Source: a gamma proteobacterium symbiont of Ctena orbiculata
GTDB lineage: Bacteria > Pseudomonadota > Gammaproteobacteria > Chromatiales > Chromatiaceae
NCBI GenBank assembly: GCA_003058495.1
Contig: QBVC01000017.1
Coordinates: forward strand, 62,001 to 126,000
Direction: 5' to 3'
Length of the DNA stretch: 64,000 bases
Below, piece by piece: positions 25,271-32,788 of the stretch (positions are counted from its first letter, which is position 1; each line of letters opens with the position of its first letter). A program made the position numbers and the translations under genes. The notes below the pieces were generated by a model. That model had not been told where the DNA came from. It saw only the letters and a list, made by a program, of their open reading frames with translations, and made no database searches.

Positions 25271-28217
25271 TCTCTGGTTACTCTTCGGCATAGGCTTTCT
25301 CTATCTGGGGCTGCTGTTTGTCATCGCCTACGCGGGGGACAGCGGCCGCATTCCGGAACGGCTGATACGCCACCCCTTGATCTATGTCCTCTCCATCGGC
25401 GTCTATGCCACCTCCTGGACCTATTACGGCAGTGTCGGCTTCGCCAAGGACAACGGCTATCTCTTTCTCACCATCTATCTGGGGGTCACCCTGGCCTTCG
25501 CCCTCACCCCGATCCTGTTCCAGCCCCTGCTTCGCCTTACCCGTGAGTACCAGCTGACCTCGCTGGCCGATCTGTTCGCATTCCGCTACCGCAGTCAACT
25601 GGCGGGGATCCTGGTCACCCTCTTCATGCTGGTGGGCACCCTGCCCTACATTGCGCTGCAGATCCGCGCCGTCACCGACTCCCTGCAGATGATCAGCCAC
25701 ACCGTGGCGCCGCGGATCCTGGCGCTGATCTTCTGCTCCGCCCTGGTGGTGTTCGCCATCCTCTTCGGCGCCAGGCACAGCACCAGCCGTGAAAAGCACC
25801 GCGGCCTGGTATTGGCAATCGCTTTCGAATCGATGGTCAAACTGGTGGCGCTGCTGGTGATCGGACTGGTCACCCTGTTCGGGGTGTTCGATGGATTCAG
25901 CGGCCTCAATCAGTGGCTCGCCGAAAATCCCGAGACCCTGGATCGACTCTATCAACCGGTCCGAGAGGGGCCCTGGTCGACACTGCTGCTGTTGGCATTC
26001 GCCGCCGCATTTCTGTTGCCGCGGCAGTTTCATATGTTGTTCGCCGAGAACCTGGAACCCAAGGCGCTGAAGACCGCCAGCTGGGGTTTCCCGCTCTTTC
26101 TGCTGTTGATCAACCTACCGATCCCGTTGATTCTCTGGGGAGGCGAGGCCCTCAATCTCACCCTGCCCCCGGACTATTTCGCCCTGGGCATCACCCTCGA
26201 CCAGGGTCCCTCCTGGCTGCCGACACTTGCCTTTATCGGCGGTATATCCTCGGCAAGCGCGATGATGATCATCACCTCACTTGCGCTCTCCTCGATGACC
26301 CTCAATCACATCCTGCTGCCGACCAATTTTCCCGATCCCCAGGTCAACCTCTATCGCTGGCTGCTGTTCGGCCGCAGGCTGCTGATCGCCCTGATCATCA
26401 TGGCGGGGTATGGATTCTATGTCTTATTGGAGAAACATCAGGGGCTGGTCCAACTCGGCCTGATATCCTTTGTCGCGGTGGCCCAGTTCATCCCGGGTAT
26501 CATCGGCCTGCTCTACTGGCGCCGCGCGACCCGGGTCGGCTTCATCCTCGGTCTGATCGCGGGTATTGCGGTGTGGACGGGTACCCTGCTGATCCCGCTG
26601 CTGGAGAGTTCAGGTTTTATCCGCACCGAATTCGATATACCGGCCATCATCCACAACTCGGGGATGGACAAATGGGAGTTCGCCACCTTCTGGACCCTTA
26701 CCGCCAATATCCTGCTGTTTATCTTCGGCTCGCTGATCAGCAAGCAGAGCCTTGGGGAGAAGGATGCCGCGCAGGCCTGTTGCAGTGAATCCCTGGTACC
26801 CCTAGGCGGCATGGTCAATGCCGTCTCCACCGCCCAATTCACCAAACAGCTGTCGCAGATGTTGGGTGGGGACGCCGCCCATCGCGAGGTGGAGCAGGCG
26901 CTCAGGGATCTGAGCCTGCCCGCCAATGAGACCCGTCCGGCACAACTGCGCCGGCTGCGTGAACGGATCGAACGTAACCTGTCGGGCCTGCTCGGTCCGC
27001 AGCTTGCCCATATGATCATCAATCGCCGACTGCAGCTCGATATCCATACCCAGTCCGCGCTGGCCGATTCCATGCGCTTCATCGAGGATCAGCTGGAGCA
27101 CTCGCGCACCCGTCTGCGTGGCCTGAGCGCCGATCTCGACAACCTGCGCCGCTATCATCGACAGATCCTGCTCGATCTGCCGCTGGGGGTCTGCACCATC
27201 GATCGGTTGCGCACGGTGACGATCTGGAACCTCGCCATGGAGGTGATGACCCGGGTGCCCGCCCGGGATGCCATCGGTGTCTCGCTGCACCGTTTGCCAG
27301 CCCCCTGGGGCCATCTGCTGGCCGGCTTTGCCTCCGCCTCCGATGAGCACATTCACCATCTGGAAATCACCCACCAGGGCAAGAGCCGCTGGTTCAATCT
27401 GCACAAGGCCGCGATCCCCGCACCGCTTCCGGTGGACCACCCGGTGGAGGAGGCGCGCACCAGCCAGGTCATGCTGATGGAGGATCTTACCGACCTGGAG
27501 ACCCTCGAAGCCGAGCTGGCCCATAGCGAGCGCCTGGCCTCCATCGGCCGCCTGGCGGCAGGGGTGGCCCACGAGATCGGCAATCCGGTCACCGGCATCG
27601 CATCCCTGGCGCAGAATCTTCGCCATGAGGATGACCCGGAGATGGTCCGTGAAAGTATCGAAGAGATCATCAACCAGACCCAGCGCATCACCTCGATCGT
27701 GAAGACATTGATGAATTTCAGCCGCAGCGGCAGCGGCGTCGATATCCAGGACTTCCCATTGCAGGAGGTGGCGGACGAAGCGATCCGGCTGGTGAAACTG
27801 ACCCGTCACGGACGCCAGATTGAATGTATGAATCGCTGCGACGCCGATCTCTGCATCACTGCAGACCGCCAGGGTATTTCGCAGATCCTGGTCAACATCC
27901 TGACCAACGCCTGTGATGCCTCGCCCCCCGGGAGCCGGGTTGAACTGCATGCCAGCGAGTTGGACAACCTGGTTCGAATCGAGATACAGGACCAGGGCGA
28001 AGGGATCGAGGAGCAGGATATCGGATATGTCTTCGAACCCTTTTTCACCACCAAGGCACCGGGCGACGGCACAGGACTCGGTCTGGCTATCGCCTACAAA
28101 ATCGTTTCCGACCACAACGGCGCCATCAGCATAGACTCCGAAAAGGGGAGAGGCACCCGGGTCATCATCGATCTTCCCAAGGCGGGCTTAAACGCCGTCA
28201 TCGCAGAGACATCATGA
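25260..28217 (+). CDS. CbrA-like sensor kinase with sodium:solute symporter domain
   Basis: 985 residues from ATG 25260 (MSHDLWLL). Residues 1-500 form an SLC5/SSS-type membrane domain, about 12-13 helices, with CbrA-like sequence (IRHPLIYVLSIGVYATSW; YQLTSLADLFAFRYRS). Then a linker helix, a PAS-like domain (about 630-740), and a HisKA H-box AAGVAHEIGNPVTG with His near residue 771. HATPase motifs (NILTNACDASPPGSR; DQGEGIEEQD; GDGTGLGLAI) end near 980. Such kinases sense or transport small solutes such as histidine or acetate. Its stop overlaps the regulator start by 4 bp. Confidence 0.9.
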   Translation: MSHDLWLLFGIGFLYLGLLFVIAYAGDSGRIPERLIRHPLIYVLSIGVYATSWTYYGSVGFAKDNGYLFLTIYLGVTLAFALTPILFQPLLRLTREYQLTSLADLFAFRYRSQLAGILVTLFMLVGTLPYIALQIRAVTDSLQMISHTVAPRILALIFCSALVVFAILFGARHSTSREKHRGLVLAIAFESMVKLVALLVIGLVTLFGVFDGFSGLNQWLAENPETLDRLYQPVREGPWSTLLLLAFAAAFLLPRQFHMLFAENLEPKALKTASWGFPLFLLLINLPIPLILWGGEALNLTLPPDYFALGITLDQGPSWLPTLAFIGGISSASAMMIITSLALSSMTLNHILLPTNFPDPQVNLYRWLLFGRRLLIALIIMAGYGFYVLLEKHQGLVQLGLISFVAVAQFIPGIIGLLYWRRATRVGFILGLIAGIAVWTGTLLIPLLESSGFIRTEFDIPAIIHNSGMDKWEFATFWTLTANILLFIFGSLISKQSLGEKDAAQACCSESLVPLGGMVNAVSTAQFTKQLSQMLGGDAAHREVEQALRDLSLPANETRPAQLRRLRERIERNLSGLLGPQLAHMIINRRLQLDIHTQSALADSMRFIEDQLEHSRTRLRGLSADLDNLRRYHRQILLDLPLGVCTIDRLRTVTIWNLAMEVMTRVPARDAIGVSLHRLPAPWGHLLAGFASASDEHIHHLEITHQGKSRWFNLHKAAIPAPLPVDHPVEEARTSQVMLMEDLTDLETLEAELAHSERLASIGRLAAGVAHEIGNPVTGIASLAQNLRHEDDPEMVRESIEEIINQTQRITSIVKTLMNFSRSGSGVDIQDFPLQEVADEAIRLVKLTRHGRQIECMNRCDADLCITADRQGISQILVNILTNACDASPPGSRVELHASELDNLVRIEIQDQGEGIEEQDIGYVFEPFFTTKAPGDGTGLGLAIAYKIVSDHNGAISIDSEKGRGTRVIIDLPKAGLNAVIAETS

Positions 28218-29548
28218 ATCAGATACTCATCATCGAAGACGAGGAGGTGATCCGGCGCGCGGTCAAGCGCCTCCTCGAGCGCAACGGCTATCAGGTCACT
28301 GAAGCGGGTTCGGTAGAGGAGGCGCAAACACGCCCCCTCGCCTCCTTCGACCTGATCATCAGCGACGTCCGCTTACCCGGCGCTCCCGGCACCCAGATCA
28401 TCGAAACCGCCGCGCCGGTGCCGGTGCTGATAATGACCAGCTACGCCAGTATCCGCTCTGCCGTGGATGCGATGAAACAGGGAGCCATCGACTATATCGC
28501 CAAACCCTTCGACCACGACGAGTTGCTGATGGTGGTCGAGCGCGTCATCAAGCAGGACCGTCAGCTGCGCCAGCAGGAGTTTCTCAAATCGGAGATGGAG
28601 AAGAGTTATCCGGTGCGGGGGATGGTGGGCGAGTGCCAGGCAATGCTCGACGTGTTCCGCCGCATCGACAAGGTCGCCCCCACCGATGCGACGGTATTGA
28701 TCCTTGGAGAGTCGGGCACAGGAAAGGAGCTGGTGGCCCGGGCACTGCATGAAAAGAGCCAGCGCAGCCACGCCCCGTTCATCGTATTCAACTGCGCCGC
28801 GGTACCGGAAAGCCAGGTGGAGATCGAGCTCTTCGGCCCCCAGGACGAACGTGAGTCGCGGCGTGGCGGTCTGCTTGCCAAGGCCCACGGCGGCACCCTC
28901 TTCATGGACGAGGTGGGTGAACTCTCCATGGCGGCCCAGGCCCGCCTGCTGCGCGTATTGCAGGGCGATGACTACAGCAGCCAGCAGGAGACGGCCAGCA
29001 GCGGCCCGAATATCCGCATTATCGCCGCCACCCATCGTGACATTCGCAAGCTGGTGCAGCAGCAGACCTTTCGCAGCGACCTCTATTTTCGCCTCCGTGT
29101 CGTTGAAATGACCCTGCCCCCCTTGCGGGAGAGAGGCAGCGACATCAAATCACTGGCGAAATTTCTCCTGGAGAAATATTGTCGCCAGCTCAATCGTTCC
29201 TCATTGAACCTGAGCAGAAGCGCCCTCGAGGCGATCAGGCGCTACCATTGGCCCGGCAACGTGCGGGAGCTGGCAAACACCATCGAGCGCGCGGTCATCC
29301 TCTGCGAGGGCGACCCTATCACCCCGCAGCTGTTGGCCATCGACCACCACATCACCACCAACCGACCGGTCACGGACAACCCCACCGACAACCTCTCCCT
29401 TGAAGAGTACTTCCGCCATTTCGTGCTCGACAACCAGGATCACATGACCGAGACGGAGCTGGCCAAGCAGCTGGGGATCAGCCGCAAGGCCCTGTGGGAG
29501 CGCCGCCAGCGATTCGGCATACCGCGGGAGAAGAAGGGTAAGAAATAA
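28214..29548 (+). CDS. NtrC-family response regulator lacking GAFTGA
   Basis: 444 residues. Receiver 1-120 with phospho-acceptor D51 (IISDVRLPG) and K97. AAA+ domain with Walker A GESGTGKE (165-172), Walker B GGTLFMDE (226-233) and R-finger region FRSDLYFRL. Fis-type HTH at the C-terminus (TETELAKQLGISRKALWERR). After ELFG (205-208), where sigma-54 activators carry GAFTGA, this protein has PQDERESRRGG. It therefore probably cannot open sigma-54 promoters and may act on sigma-70 promoters or as a repressor, as known for a few NtrC relatives. Partner of the overlapping CbrA-like kinase. Confidence 0.9.
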   Translation: MNQILIIEDEEVIRRAVKRLLERNGYQVTEAGSVEEAQTRPLASFDLIISDVRLPGAPGTQIIETAAPVPVLIMTSYASIRSAVDAMKQGAIDYIAKPFDHDELLMVVERVIKQDRQLRQQEFLKSEMEKSYPVRGMVGECQAMLDVFRRIDKVAPTDATVLILGESGTGKELVARALHEKSQRSHAPFIVFNCAAVPESQVEIELFGPQDERESRRGGLLAKAHGGTLFMDEVGELSMAAQARLLRVLQGDDYSSQQETASSGPNIRIIAATHRDIRKLVQQQTFRSDLYFRLRVVEMTLPPLRERGSDIKSLAKFLLEKYCRQLNRSSLNLSRSALEAIRRYHWPGNVRELANTIERAVILCEGDPITPQLLAIDHHITTNRPVTDNPTDNLSLEEYFRHFVLDNQDHMTETELAKQLGISRKALWERRQRFGIPREKKGKK

Positions 29549-29707
29549 GGATAAACCGCGAATGAAAGCCAATCACCGCTAATTTCGCAAATGGTGTTTC
29601 AACGCCAATGGAGTAGCTTGCAGGGTGCGGTTAGCCGCACCGATACACAAACAACACCATGGCATCGATGTATCTATAGCGTTCAACTGCCCTGGCAGAA
29701 CGGAGGT

Positions 29708-29807
29708 GGCTGGTGCGCCTCTTTCGCAGCAGCGGCAGGGATGCCGCGAAAGCCCCGTCAGCATATGGACGTGCTGTTGGGGCGGCGGAGAAAGAGGCGC
29801 ACCAGCC
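29708..29807. repeat. Dispersed hairpin element, copy B
   Basis: A 100-bp element with perfectly complementary 18-bp arms (29708-29725, 29790-29807) and a 64-bp core matching copy A (8144-8249) at about 57 of 64 positions, including GCGGCAGGGATGCCGC. The outer arms are unrelated in sequence to copy A except next to the core, yet still pair. Confidence 0.85.
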
Positions 29808-29965
29808 GCCGTAACTGTTAAACAGCTGCACAAACAACCCGATGGCACCAATGTCTCTAAGGGTTTAACGATGCTGCAAGCCGCACCCTACGCTTGTCCT
29901 GCAACCTTAAGTCTTGTTAAATCTTTTGCGTGGATTTGCGGTGATTTGCGGCTGAATCAAACTAT

Positions 29966-29993
29966 CGCTCCCACGCTGGCGCGTGGGAACGAG
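29966..29993. repeat. REP-like palindrome
   Basis: Palindrome CTCCCACGCTGGCGCGTGGG plus AACGAG, nearly the same as 4611-4637. It lies 11 bp after the stop of the convergent GGDEF gene and could also act as its 3' hairpin. Confidence 0.75.
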
Positions 29994-30004
29994 ATCGAAA
30001 ATTA

Positions 30005-31393
30005 TCAGTGCTGGGTCTTTATCAGCTTGATCCAGTTTGATGTCTGCAACAGATGCCGCTGCTTCGACAGGGGGTGAAAACCGTGGCTGGTCTGGGCGTG
30101 TCGCAGCAGTTCTTCGCTGTTGTCGCCATTGCTCGGGAAGGCCGCTGAACCGATGGTCAGGTCGAGGCTGATGCTCCTGCCGTTCACCTCGATGGGATGG
30201 CTGAGTCCAATGCGCAGCTTTTCCGAAATATGGACCACGGACTTCTCATCCTGTATGTGGGGCAGCAGCAGCGCGAATTCACTGCCGTCGATACGTGAAA
30301 GTATGTCACCCTTGCGCACATGCTGCTTGAGCCGGGCTGAGATGGTCTTCAGGCATTCGTCGCCGACCGCATGGCCATAGCGCTCATTGATCTGCTTCAA
30401 ATCCACCAATACCACGTTCAACAGGCAGAGCTGGGTAGCTTCCTGCTTGGCCTGGGTCAGGGCGAAACTGAGATAATCCTCGAACAGCACCCGGTTGGGC
30501 AGACCGGTCAGGCTGTCGTGAAACTCCTGGTACTTGTTCAGCTCCTCCAGCTTGTTGTATTGGGTAATATCCCGTGCAACGCCATAGGTTCCGAAAAAGA
30601 CCTTCTTCTGGCCCTGCTGGGTGTAGAGTCTTCTTGACTGCAAGGCCACCAGCACGGTTCTCGGCTTGCGGTTCTGGCTCTCTTCACTGGAATCTTTGCA
30701 GCGCAGCCTGAGTTCGACTTCCGGGAATCTGTCCGGCGCGGTGCGTCGCTCTTCGAAGACATGATGCATGCGCTCGATCTGGTCGCCCTCCACCAGCGAG
30801 CTCCAATGTTTTCCCAGTATCTCCTGCTTTGCATAGCCGGTGACTTTGGTGAAGACCGTATTCACCATGCGGAAATTGCCCTTGATGTCGAGCAGAAACT
30901 GCATATTGGGAGCGACATCGAACATCATGCGGTGCAGGCTGCTCTTGACCTCGATTTTGCGCTTGACACCCTCCCGCTGCTCCTCCTTGACCTTCTTTCT
31001 CAGGCTCTCGTCAATCGCCTTGAGCAGGTCAACCGGGGTCACCGGCTTGCGAATGAAGTTATCCGCGCCTTTTTTCAGCGACTTGATCGCATCATCCATG
31101 GAGGGGTCACCGGATACGGTGATGATCCGGGTTTTCAATCCCCGTTTGCGGATAAAATCCATCACCTTGTAGCCGTCAGCCACCGGCATGTGCAGATCCA
31201 GCAGCACCACATCGAAGGGTTTGGATATCAGCAGCCCTGCCGCTTTCGCCCCGTCCGCGGCGGTGTGGACGTCATAGCCCCAGCTGGCCACCATCATGGC
31301 CAGGCTCTCCGCATGACGCGATTCGTCATCCACGATCAACAAGCGCCCTTTAATAGATGTCCTGGTTTTCTTGGAGTCTTCTTTGTTTTGCAT
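30005..31393 (-). CDS. REC-PAS-GGDEF protein with degenerate active site and intact I-site
   Basis: 462 residues from MQNKEDSKK (31393); 31408 is an alternative start. The receiver (about 15-135) has LLIVDDE and phospho-acceptor LLDLHMPVADG. A PAS domain follows (about 155-285). The GGDEF domain (about 295-440) has EFHDSLTGLPNRV. The signature is DGSEF rather than GG(D/E)EF, while RKGD lies exactly five residues before it, the position of the inhibitory RxxD site. The last GGDEF helices look eroded (ELLRHAQTSHGFHPL). It is probably a phospho-responsive c-di-GMP binder rather than a cyclase; inference. Confidence 0.85.
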   Translation of the reverse strand: MQNKEDSKKTRTSIKGRLLIVDDESRHAESLAMMVASWGYDVHTAADGAKAAGLLISKPFDVVLLDLHMPVADGYKVMDFIRKRGLKTRIITVSGDPSMDDAIKSLKKGADNFIRKPVTPVDLLKAIDESLRKKVKEEQREGVKRKIEVKSSLHRMMFDVAPNMQFLLDIKGNFRMVNTVFTKVTGYAKQEILGKHWSSLVEGDQIERMHHVFEERRTAPDRFPEVELRLRCKDSSEESQNRKPRTVLVALQSRRLYTQQGQKKVFFGTYGVARDITQYNKLEELNKYQEFHDSLTGLPNRVLFEDYLSFALTQAKQEATQLCLLNVVLVDLKQINERYGHAVGDECLKTISARLKQHVRKGDILSRIDGSEFALLLPHIQDEKSVVHISEKLRIGLSHPIEVNGRSISLDLTIGSAAFPSNGDNSEELLRHAQTSHGFHPLSKQRHLLQTSNWIKLIKTQH

Positions 31394-31506
31394 CGATGTT
31401 ACTTCCATCTGGCGACAGCTCTCTATTTCGCTCTCAATATACCATGAAGCGGCGGAGGTAATTAGGAAATGGAGTCACCAATAGCGTCCAAATCTATAGT
31501 TCTGTT

Positions 31507-31965
31507 TTAAGAAGAGTTCATAACCCTATGTTTAGCTGCAATGAAATCCCTATGTGACACATGGATTAAATCAGCCAGTCTGCGGATCACGTGTTCCTCA
31601 TAGCGGTGAAGTTCCTGGTCGGCAAAGGCGACTCGCCAGAAGGCCTCAACGATCTTGACCTTCTGCTCCGCTGAATAGTGCTCATTGATCAACCGGGTAA
31701 ATTGAAAGTAGTCGGTGGATTCATCGTGCTCCTGCTTGGCCAGGGCAATCAATTGCTCCGCCGATACCCTGTTCAATCCGAACTGTTTCTGGATGGCATT
31801 CAGGATGCTGTGCCGCTCTTCAGGGGCATGTTCATAATCGGACTCGGCGATCTCTATCAGCAACACCACAACCGCCAGCCTCATCGACTGCTCCAGTTGC
31901 ACTTCGCCCTCTACGTTGTCGGGAATGAGATAGTTGTCGAAGAAATCTTTGATTGCCTTGAGCAT
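31507..31965 (-). CDS. TerB-like protein
   Basis: 152 residues from ATG 31965 (MLKAIKDFFDNYL); a GTG at 32016 would extend it. All-helical, with TerB-family features: a conserved RLAVVVLLIEIAESDYEHAPEE segment, QFTRLINEHYS and IVEAFWRVAFADQELHRYEE, with paired acidic residues thought to bind metal in TerB. The family includes tellurite-resistance and many uncharacterised cytosolic proteins; no ter genes are nearby. Separated from the GGDEF gene by about 100 bp. Confidence 0.75.
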   Translation of the reverse strand: MLKAIKDFFDNYLIPDNVEGEVQLEQSMRLAVVVLLIEIAESDYEHAPEERHSILNAIQKQFGLNRVSAEQLIALAKQEHDESTDYFQFTRLINEHYSAEQKVKIVEAFWRVAFADQELHRYEEHVIRRLADLIHVSHRDFIAAKHRVMNSS

Positions 31966-32264
31966 CAGGGTCTGCCAGAAACGGTCATCATACCTTCGTT
32001 GCGGATTGGAGATCACAACAGCACTACTCCGTCATCGGCAAGGCATTCGATGCCCACACCTGACTGAACAGGAATTAGCTCCCGGGTATGCTATCACGAG
32101 TGGCCGGATGCGTCCTTCGCCCCGCCGGCATCGATCCAGGTCGATCGCCGAACGGGGGCCGGGGTGGCGGATTTGCCGCTCTCGCCTGCCTTGAAGGAAA
32201 AAAAAAGTTTCTTACCGATGGAAACGGATCACGATTCTTTCGGTTACAAATCCCATATCGATGC

Positions 32265-32279
32265 GTTACCTATAGTAAC
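32265..32279. promoter_or_regulatory. Palindromic operator candidate GTTACCTATAGTAAC
   Basis: Inverted repeat GTTAC/GTAAC around CTATA, 51 bp ahead of a TTGACA box. It differs from the site at 25043-25057 in only two central bases. Its position upstream of -35 would suit an activator. Confidence 0.5.
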
Positions 32280-32330
32280 AGAATTGCTGCCATGCAACAT
32301 GCAGTAACACTGCTTAACCTATTGTTTTAT

Positions 32331-32360
32331 TTGACAATATCACTATTTGCGCCACAAAAT
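32331..32360 (+). promoter_or_regulatory. Sigma-70-like promoter
   Basis: TTGACA (32331-32336), an 18-bp spacer and CAAAAT (32355-32360). The -35 is consensus, the -10 is weak. It would give a leader of roughly 150 nt before the DUF4212 gene. Confidence 0.35.
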
Positions 32361-32517
32361 AGTGCAGTGTGCGACCTCTAGCTACACGGTTACACAACGT
32401 GGTGTTTGCCCACTTCAGGGATAGGTCATCTCGCTTCACTCGACAAGGGACAGGAGTCATGGAAAGTGGCAGACACTTAAATGACAGAACTTCTTTATAT
32501 GGCGGAGTGATCATGAC

Positions 32518-32772
32518 ATGAATAAAACTGCTGAACAGTATTGGAAAGCCAATATTCGCTTAGTGGGCATCCTGCTGGCGATTTGGTTTATCTGCTCGTT
32601 CCTATTCGGCATCATCCTGGTGGAGCCGCTCAATACCATTAAGATTGGTGGCGTCGGATTGGGATTCTGGTTTGCTCAGAACGGCTCGATCTATACCTTT
32701 CTGGTGCTGATCTACGTCTACGCTAAACGCATGAATGCTCTGGATGTCGAATTTGACGTCCATGAGGACTAA
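32518..32772 (+). CDS. DUF4212 small subunit of a sodium:solute symporter
   Basis: 84 residues with two membrane helices (about 16-36, 54-74) and the family motif YWKANIRLVGILLAIWF. DUF4212 proteins accompany SSS transporters of the acetate/small-organic-acid class; here the symporter starts 16 bp downstream. It presumably stabilises or tunes the transporter. Confidence 0.9.
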   Translation: MNKTAEQYWKANIRLVGILLAIWFICSFLFGIILVEPLNTIKIGGVGLGFWFAQNGSIYTFLVLIYVYAKRMNALDVEFDVHED

Positions 32773-32788
32773 TGGGGGAAACTGACTC

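Larger units (their letters stand above)
29549..30004. repeat. Composite repeat cluster, no gene
   Basis: About 455 bp made of repeats. A CCGCGAATGAAAGCCAATCA element lies at 29554-29592, related to parts of the 130-bp repeats at 4.4-4.8 kb. A 38-bp CACAAACAAC-type direct repeat occurs at 29646-29683 and 29829-29866, flanking the hairpin element. GCAGGGTGCGG near 29620 has inverted partner CCGCACCCTACG near 29883. A reverse-oriented TTGCGGTGATTTGCGG element is near 29936, and a REP-like palindrome at 29966. Open frames here are artefacts. Confidence 0.8.
31966..32517. other. Regulatory intergenic region upstream of the symporter operon
   Basis: About 550 bp with no supported ORF. It holds the palindrome at 32265-32279, half-sites GGTTAC at 32242 and AGTAAC at 32303, a sigma-70-like promoter at 32331-32360 and a long leader up to the start at 32518. 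No -24/-12 sigma-54 promoter was found by eye. Confidence 0.55.

Noticed and set aside
26802-28115. 437-codon minus-strand open frame
   Set aside because: Antisense of the CbrA-like kinase; no RBS and no domain.
32381-32517. Sigma-54 promoter upstream of the symporter operon
   Set aside because: TGGCAGACACTTAAAT and GTGGTGTTTGCCC do not give the GG-N10-GC spacing, and the nearby regulator lacks GAFTGA.
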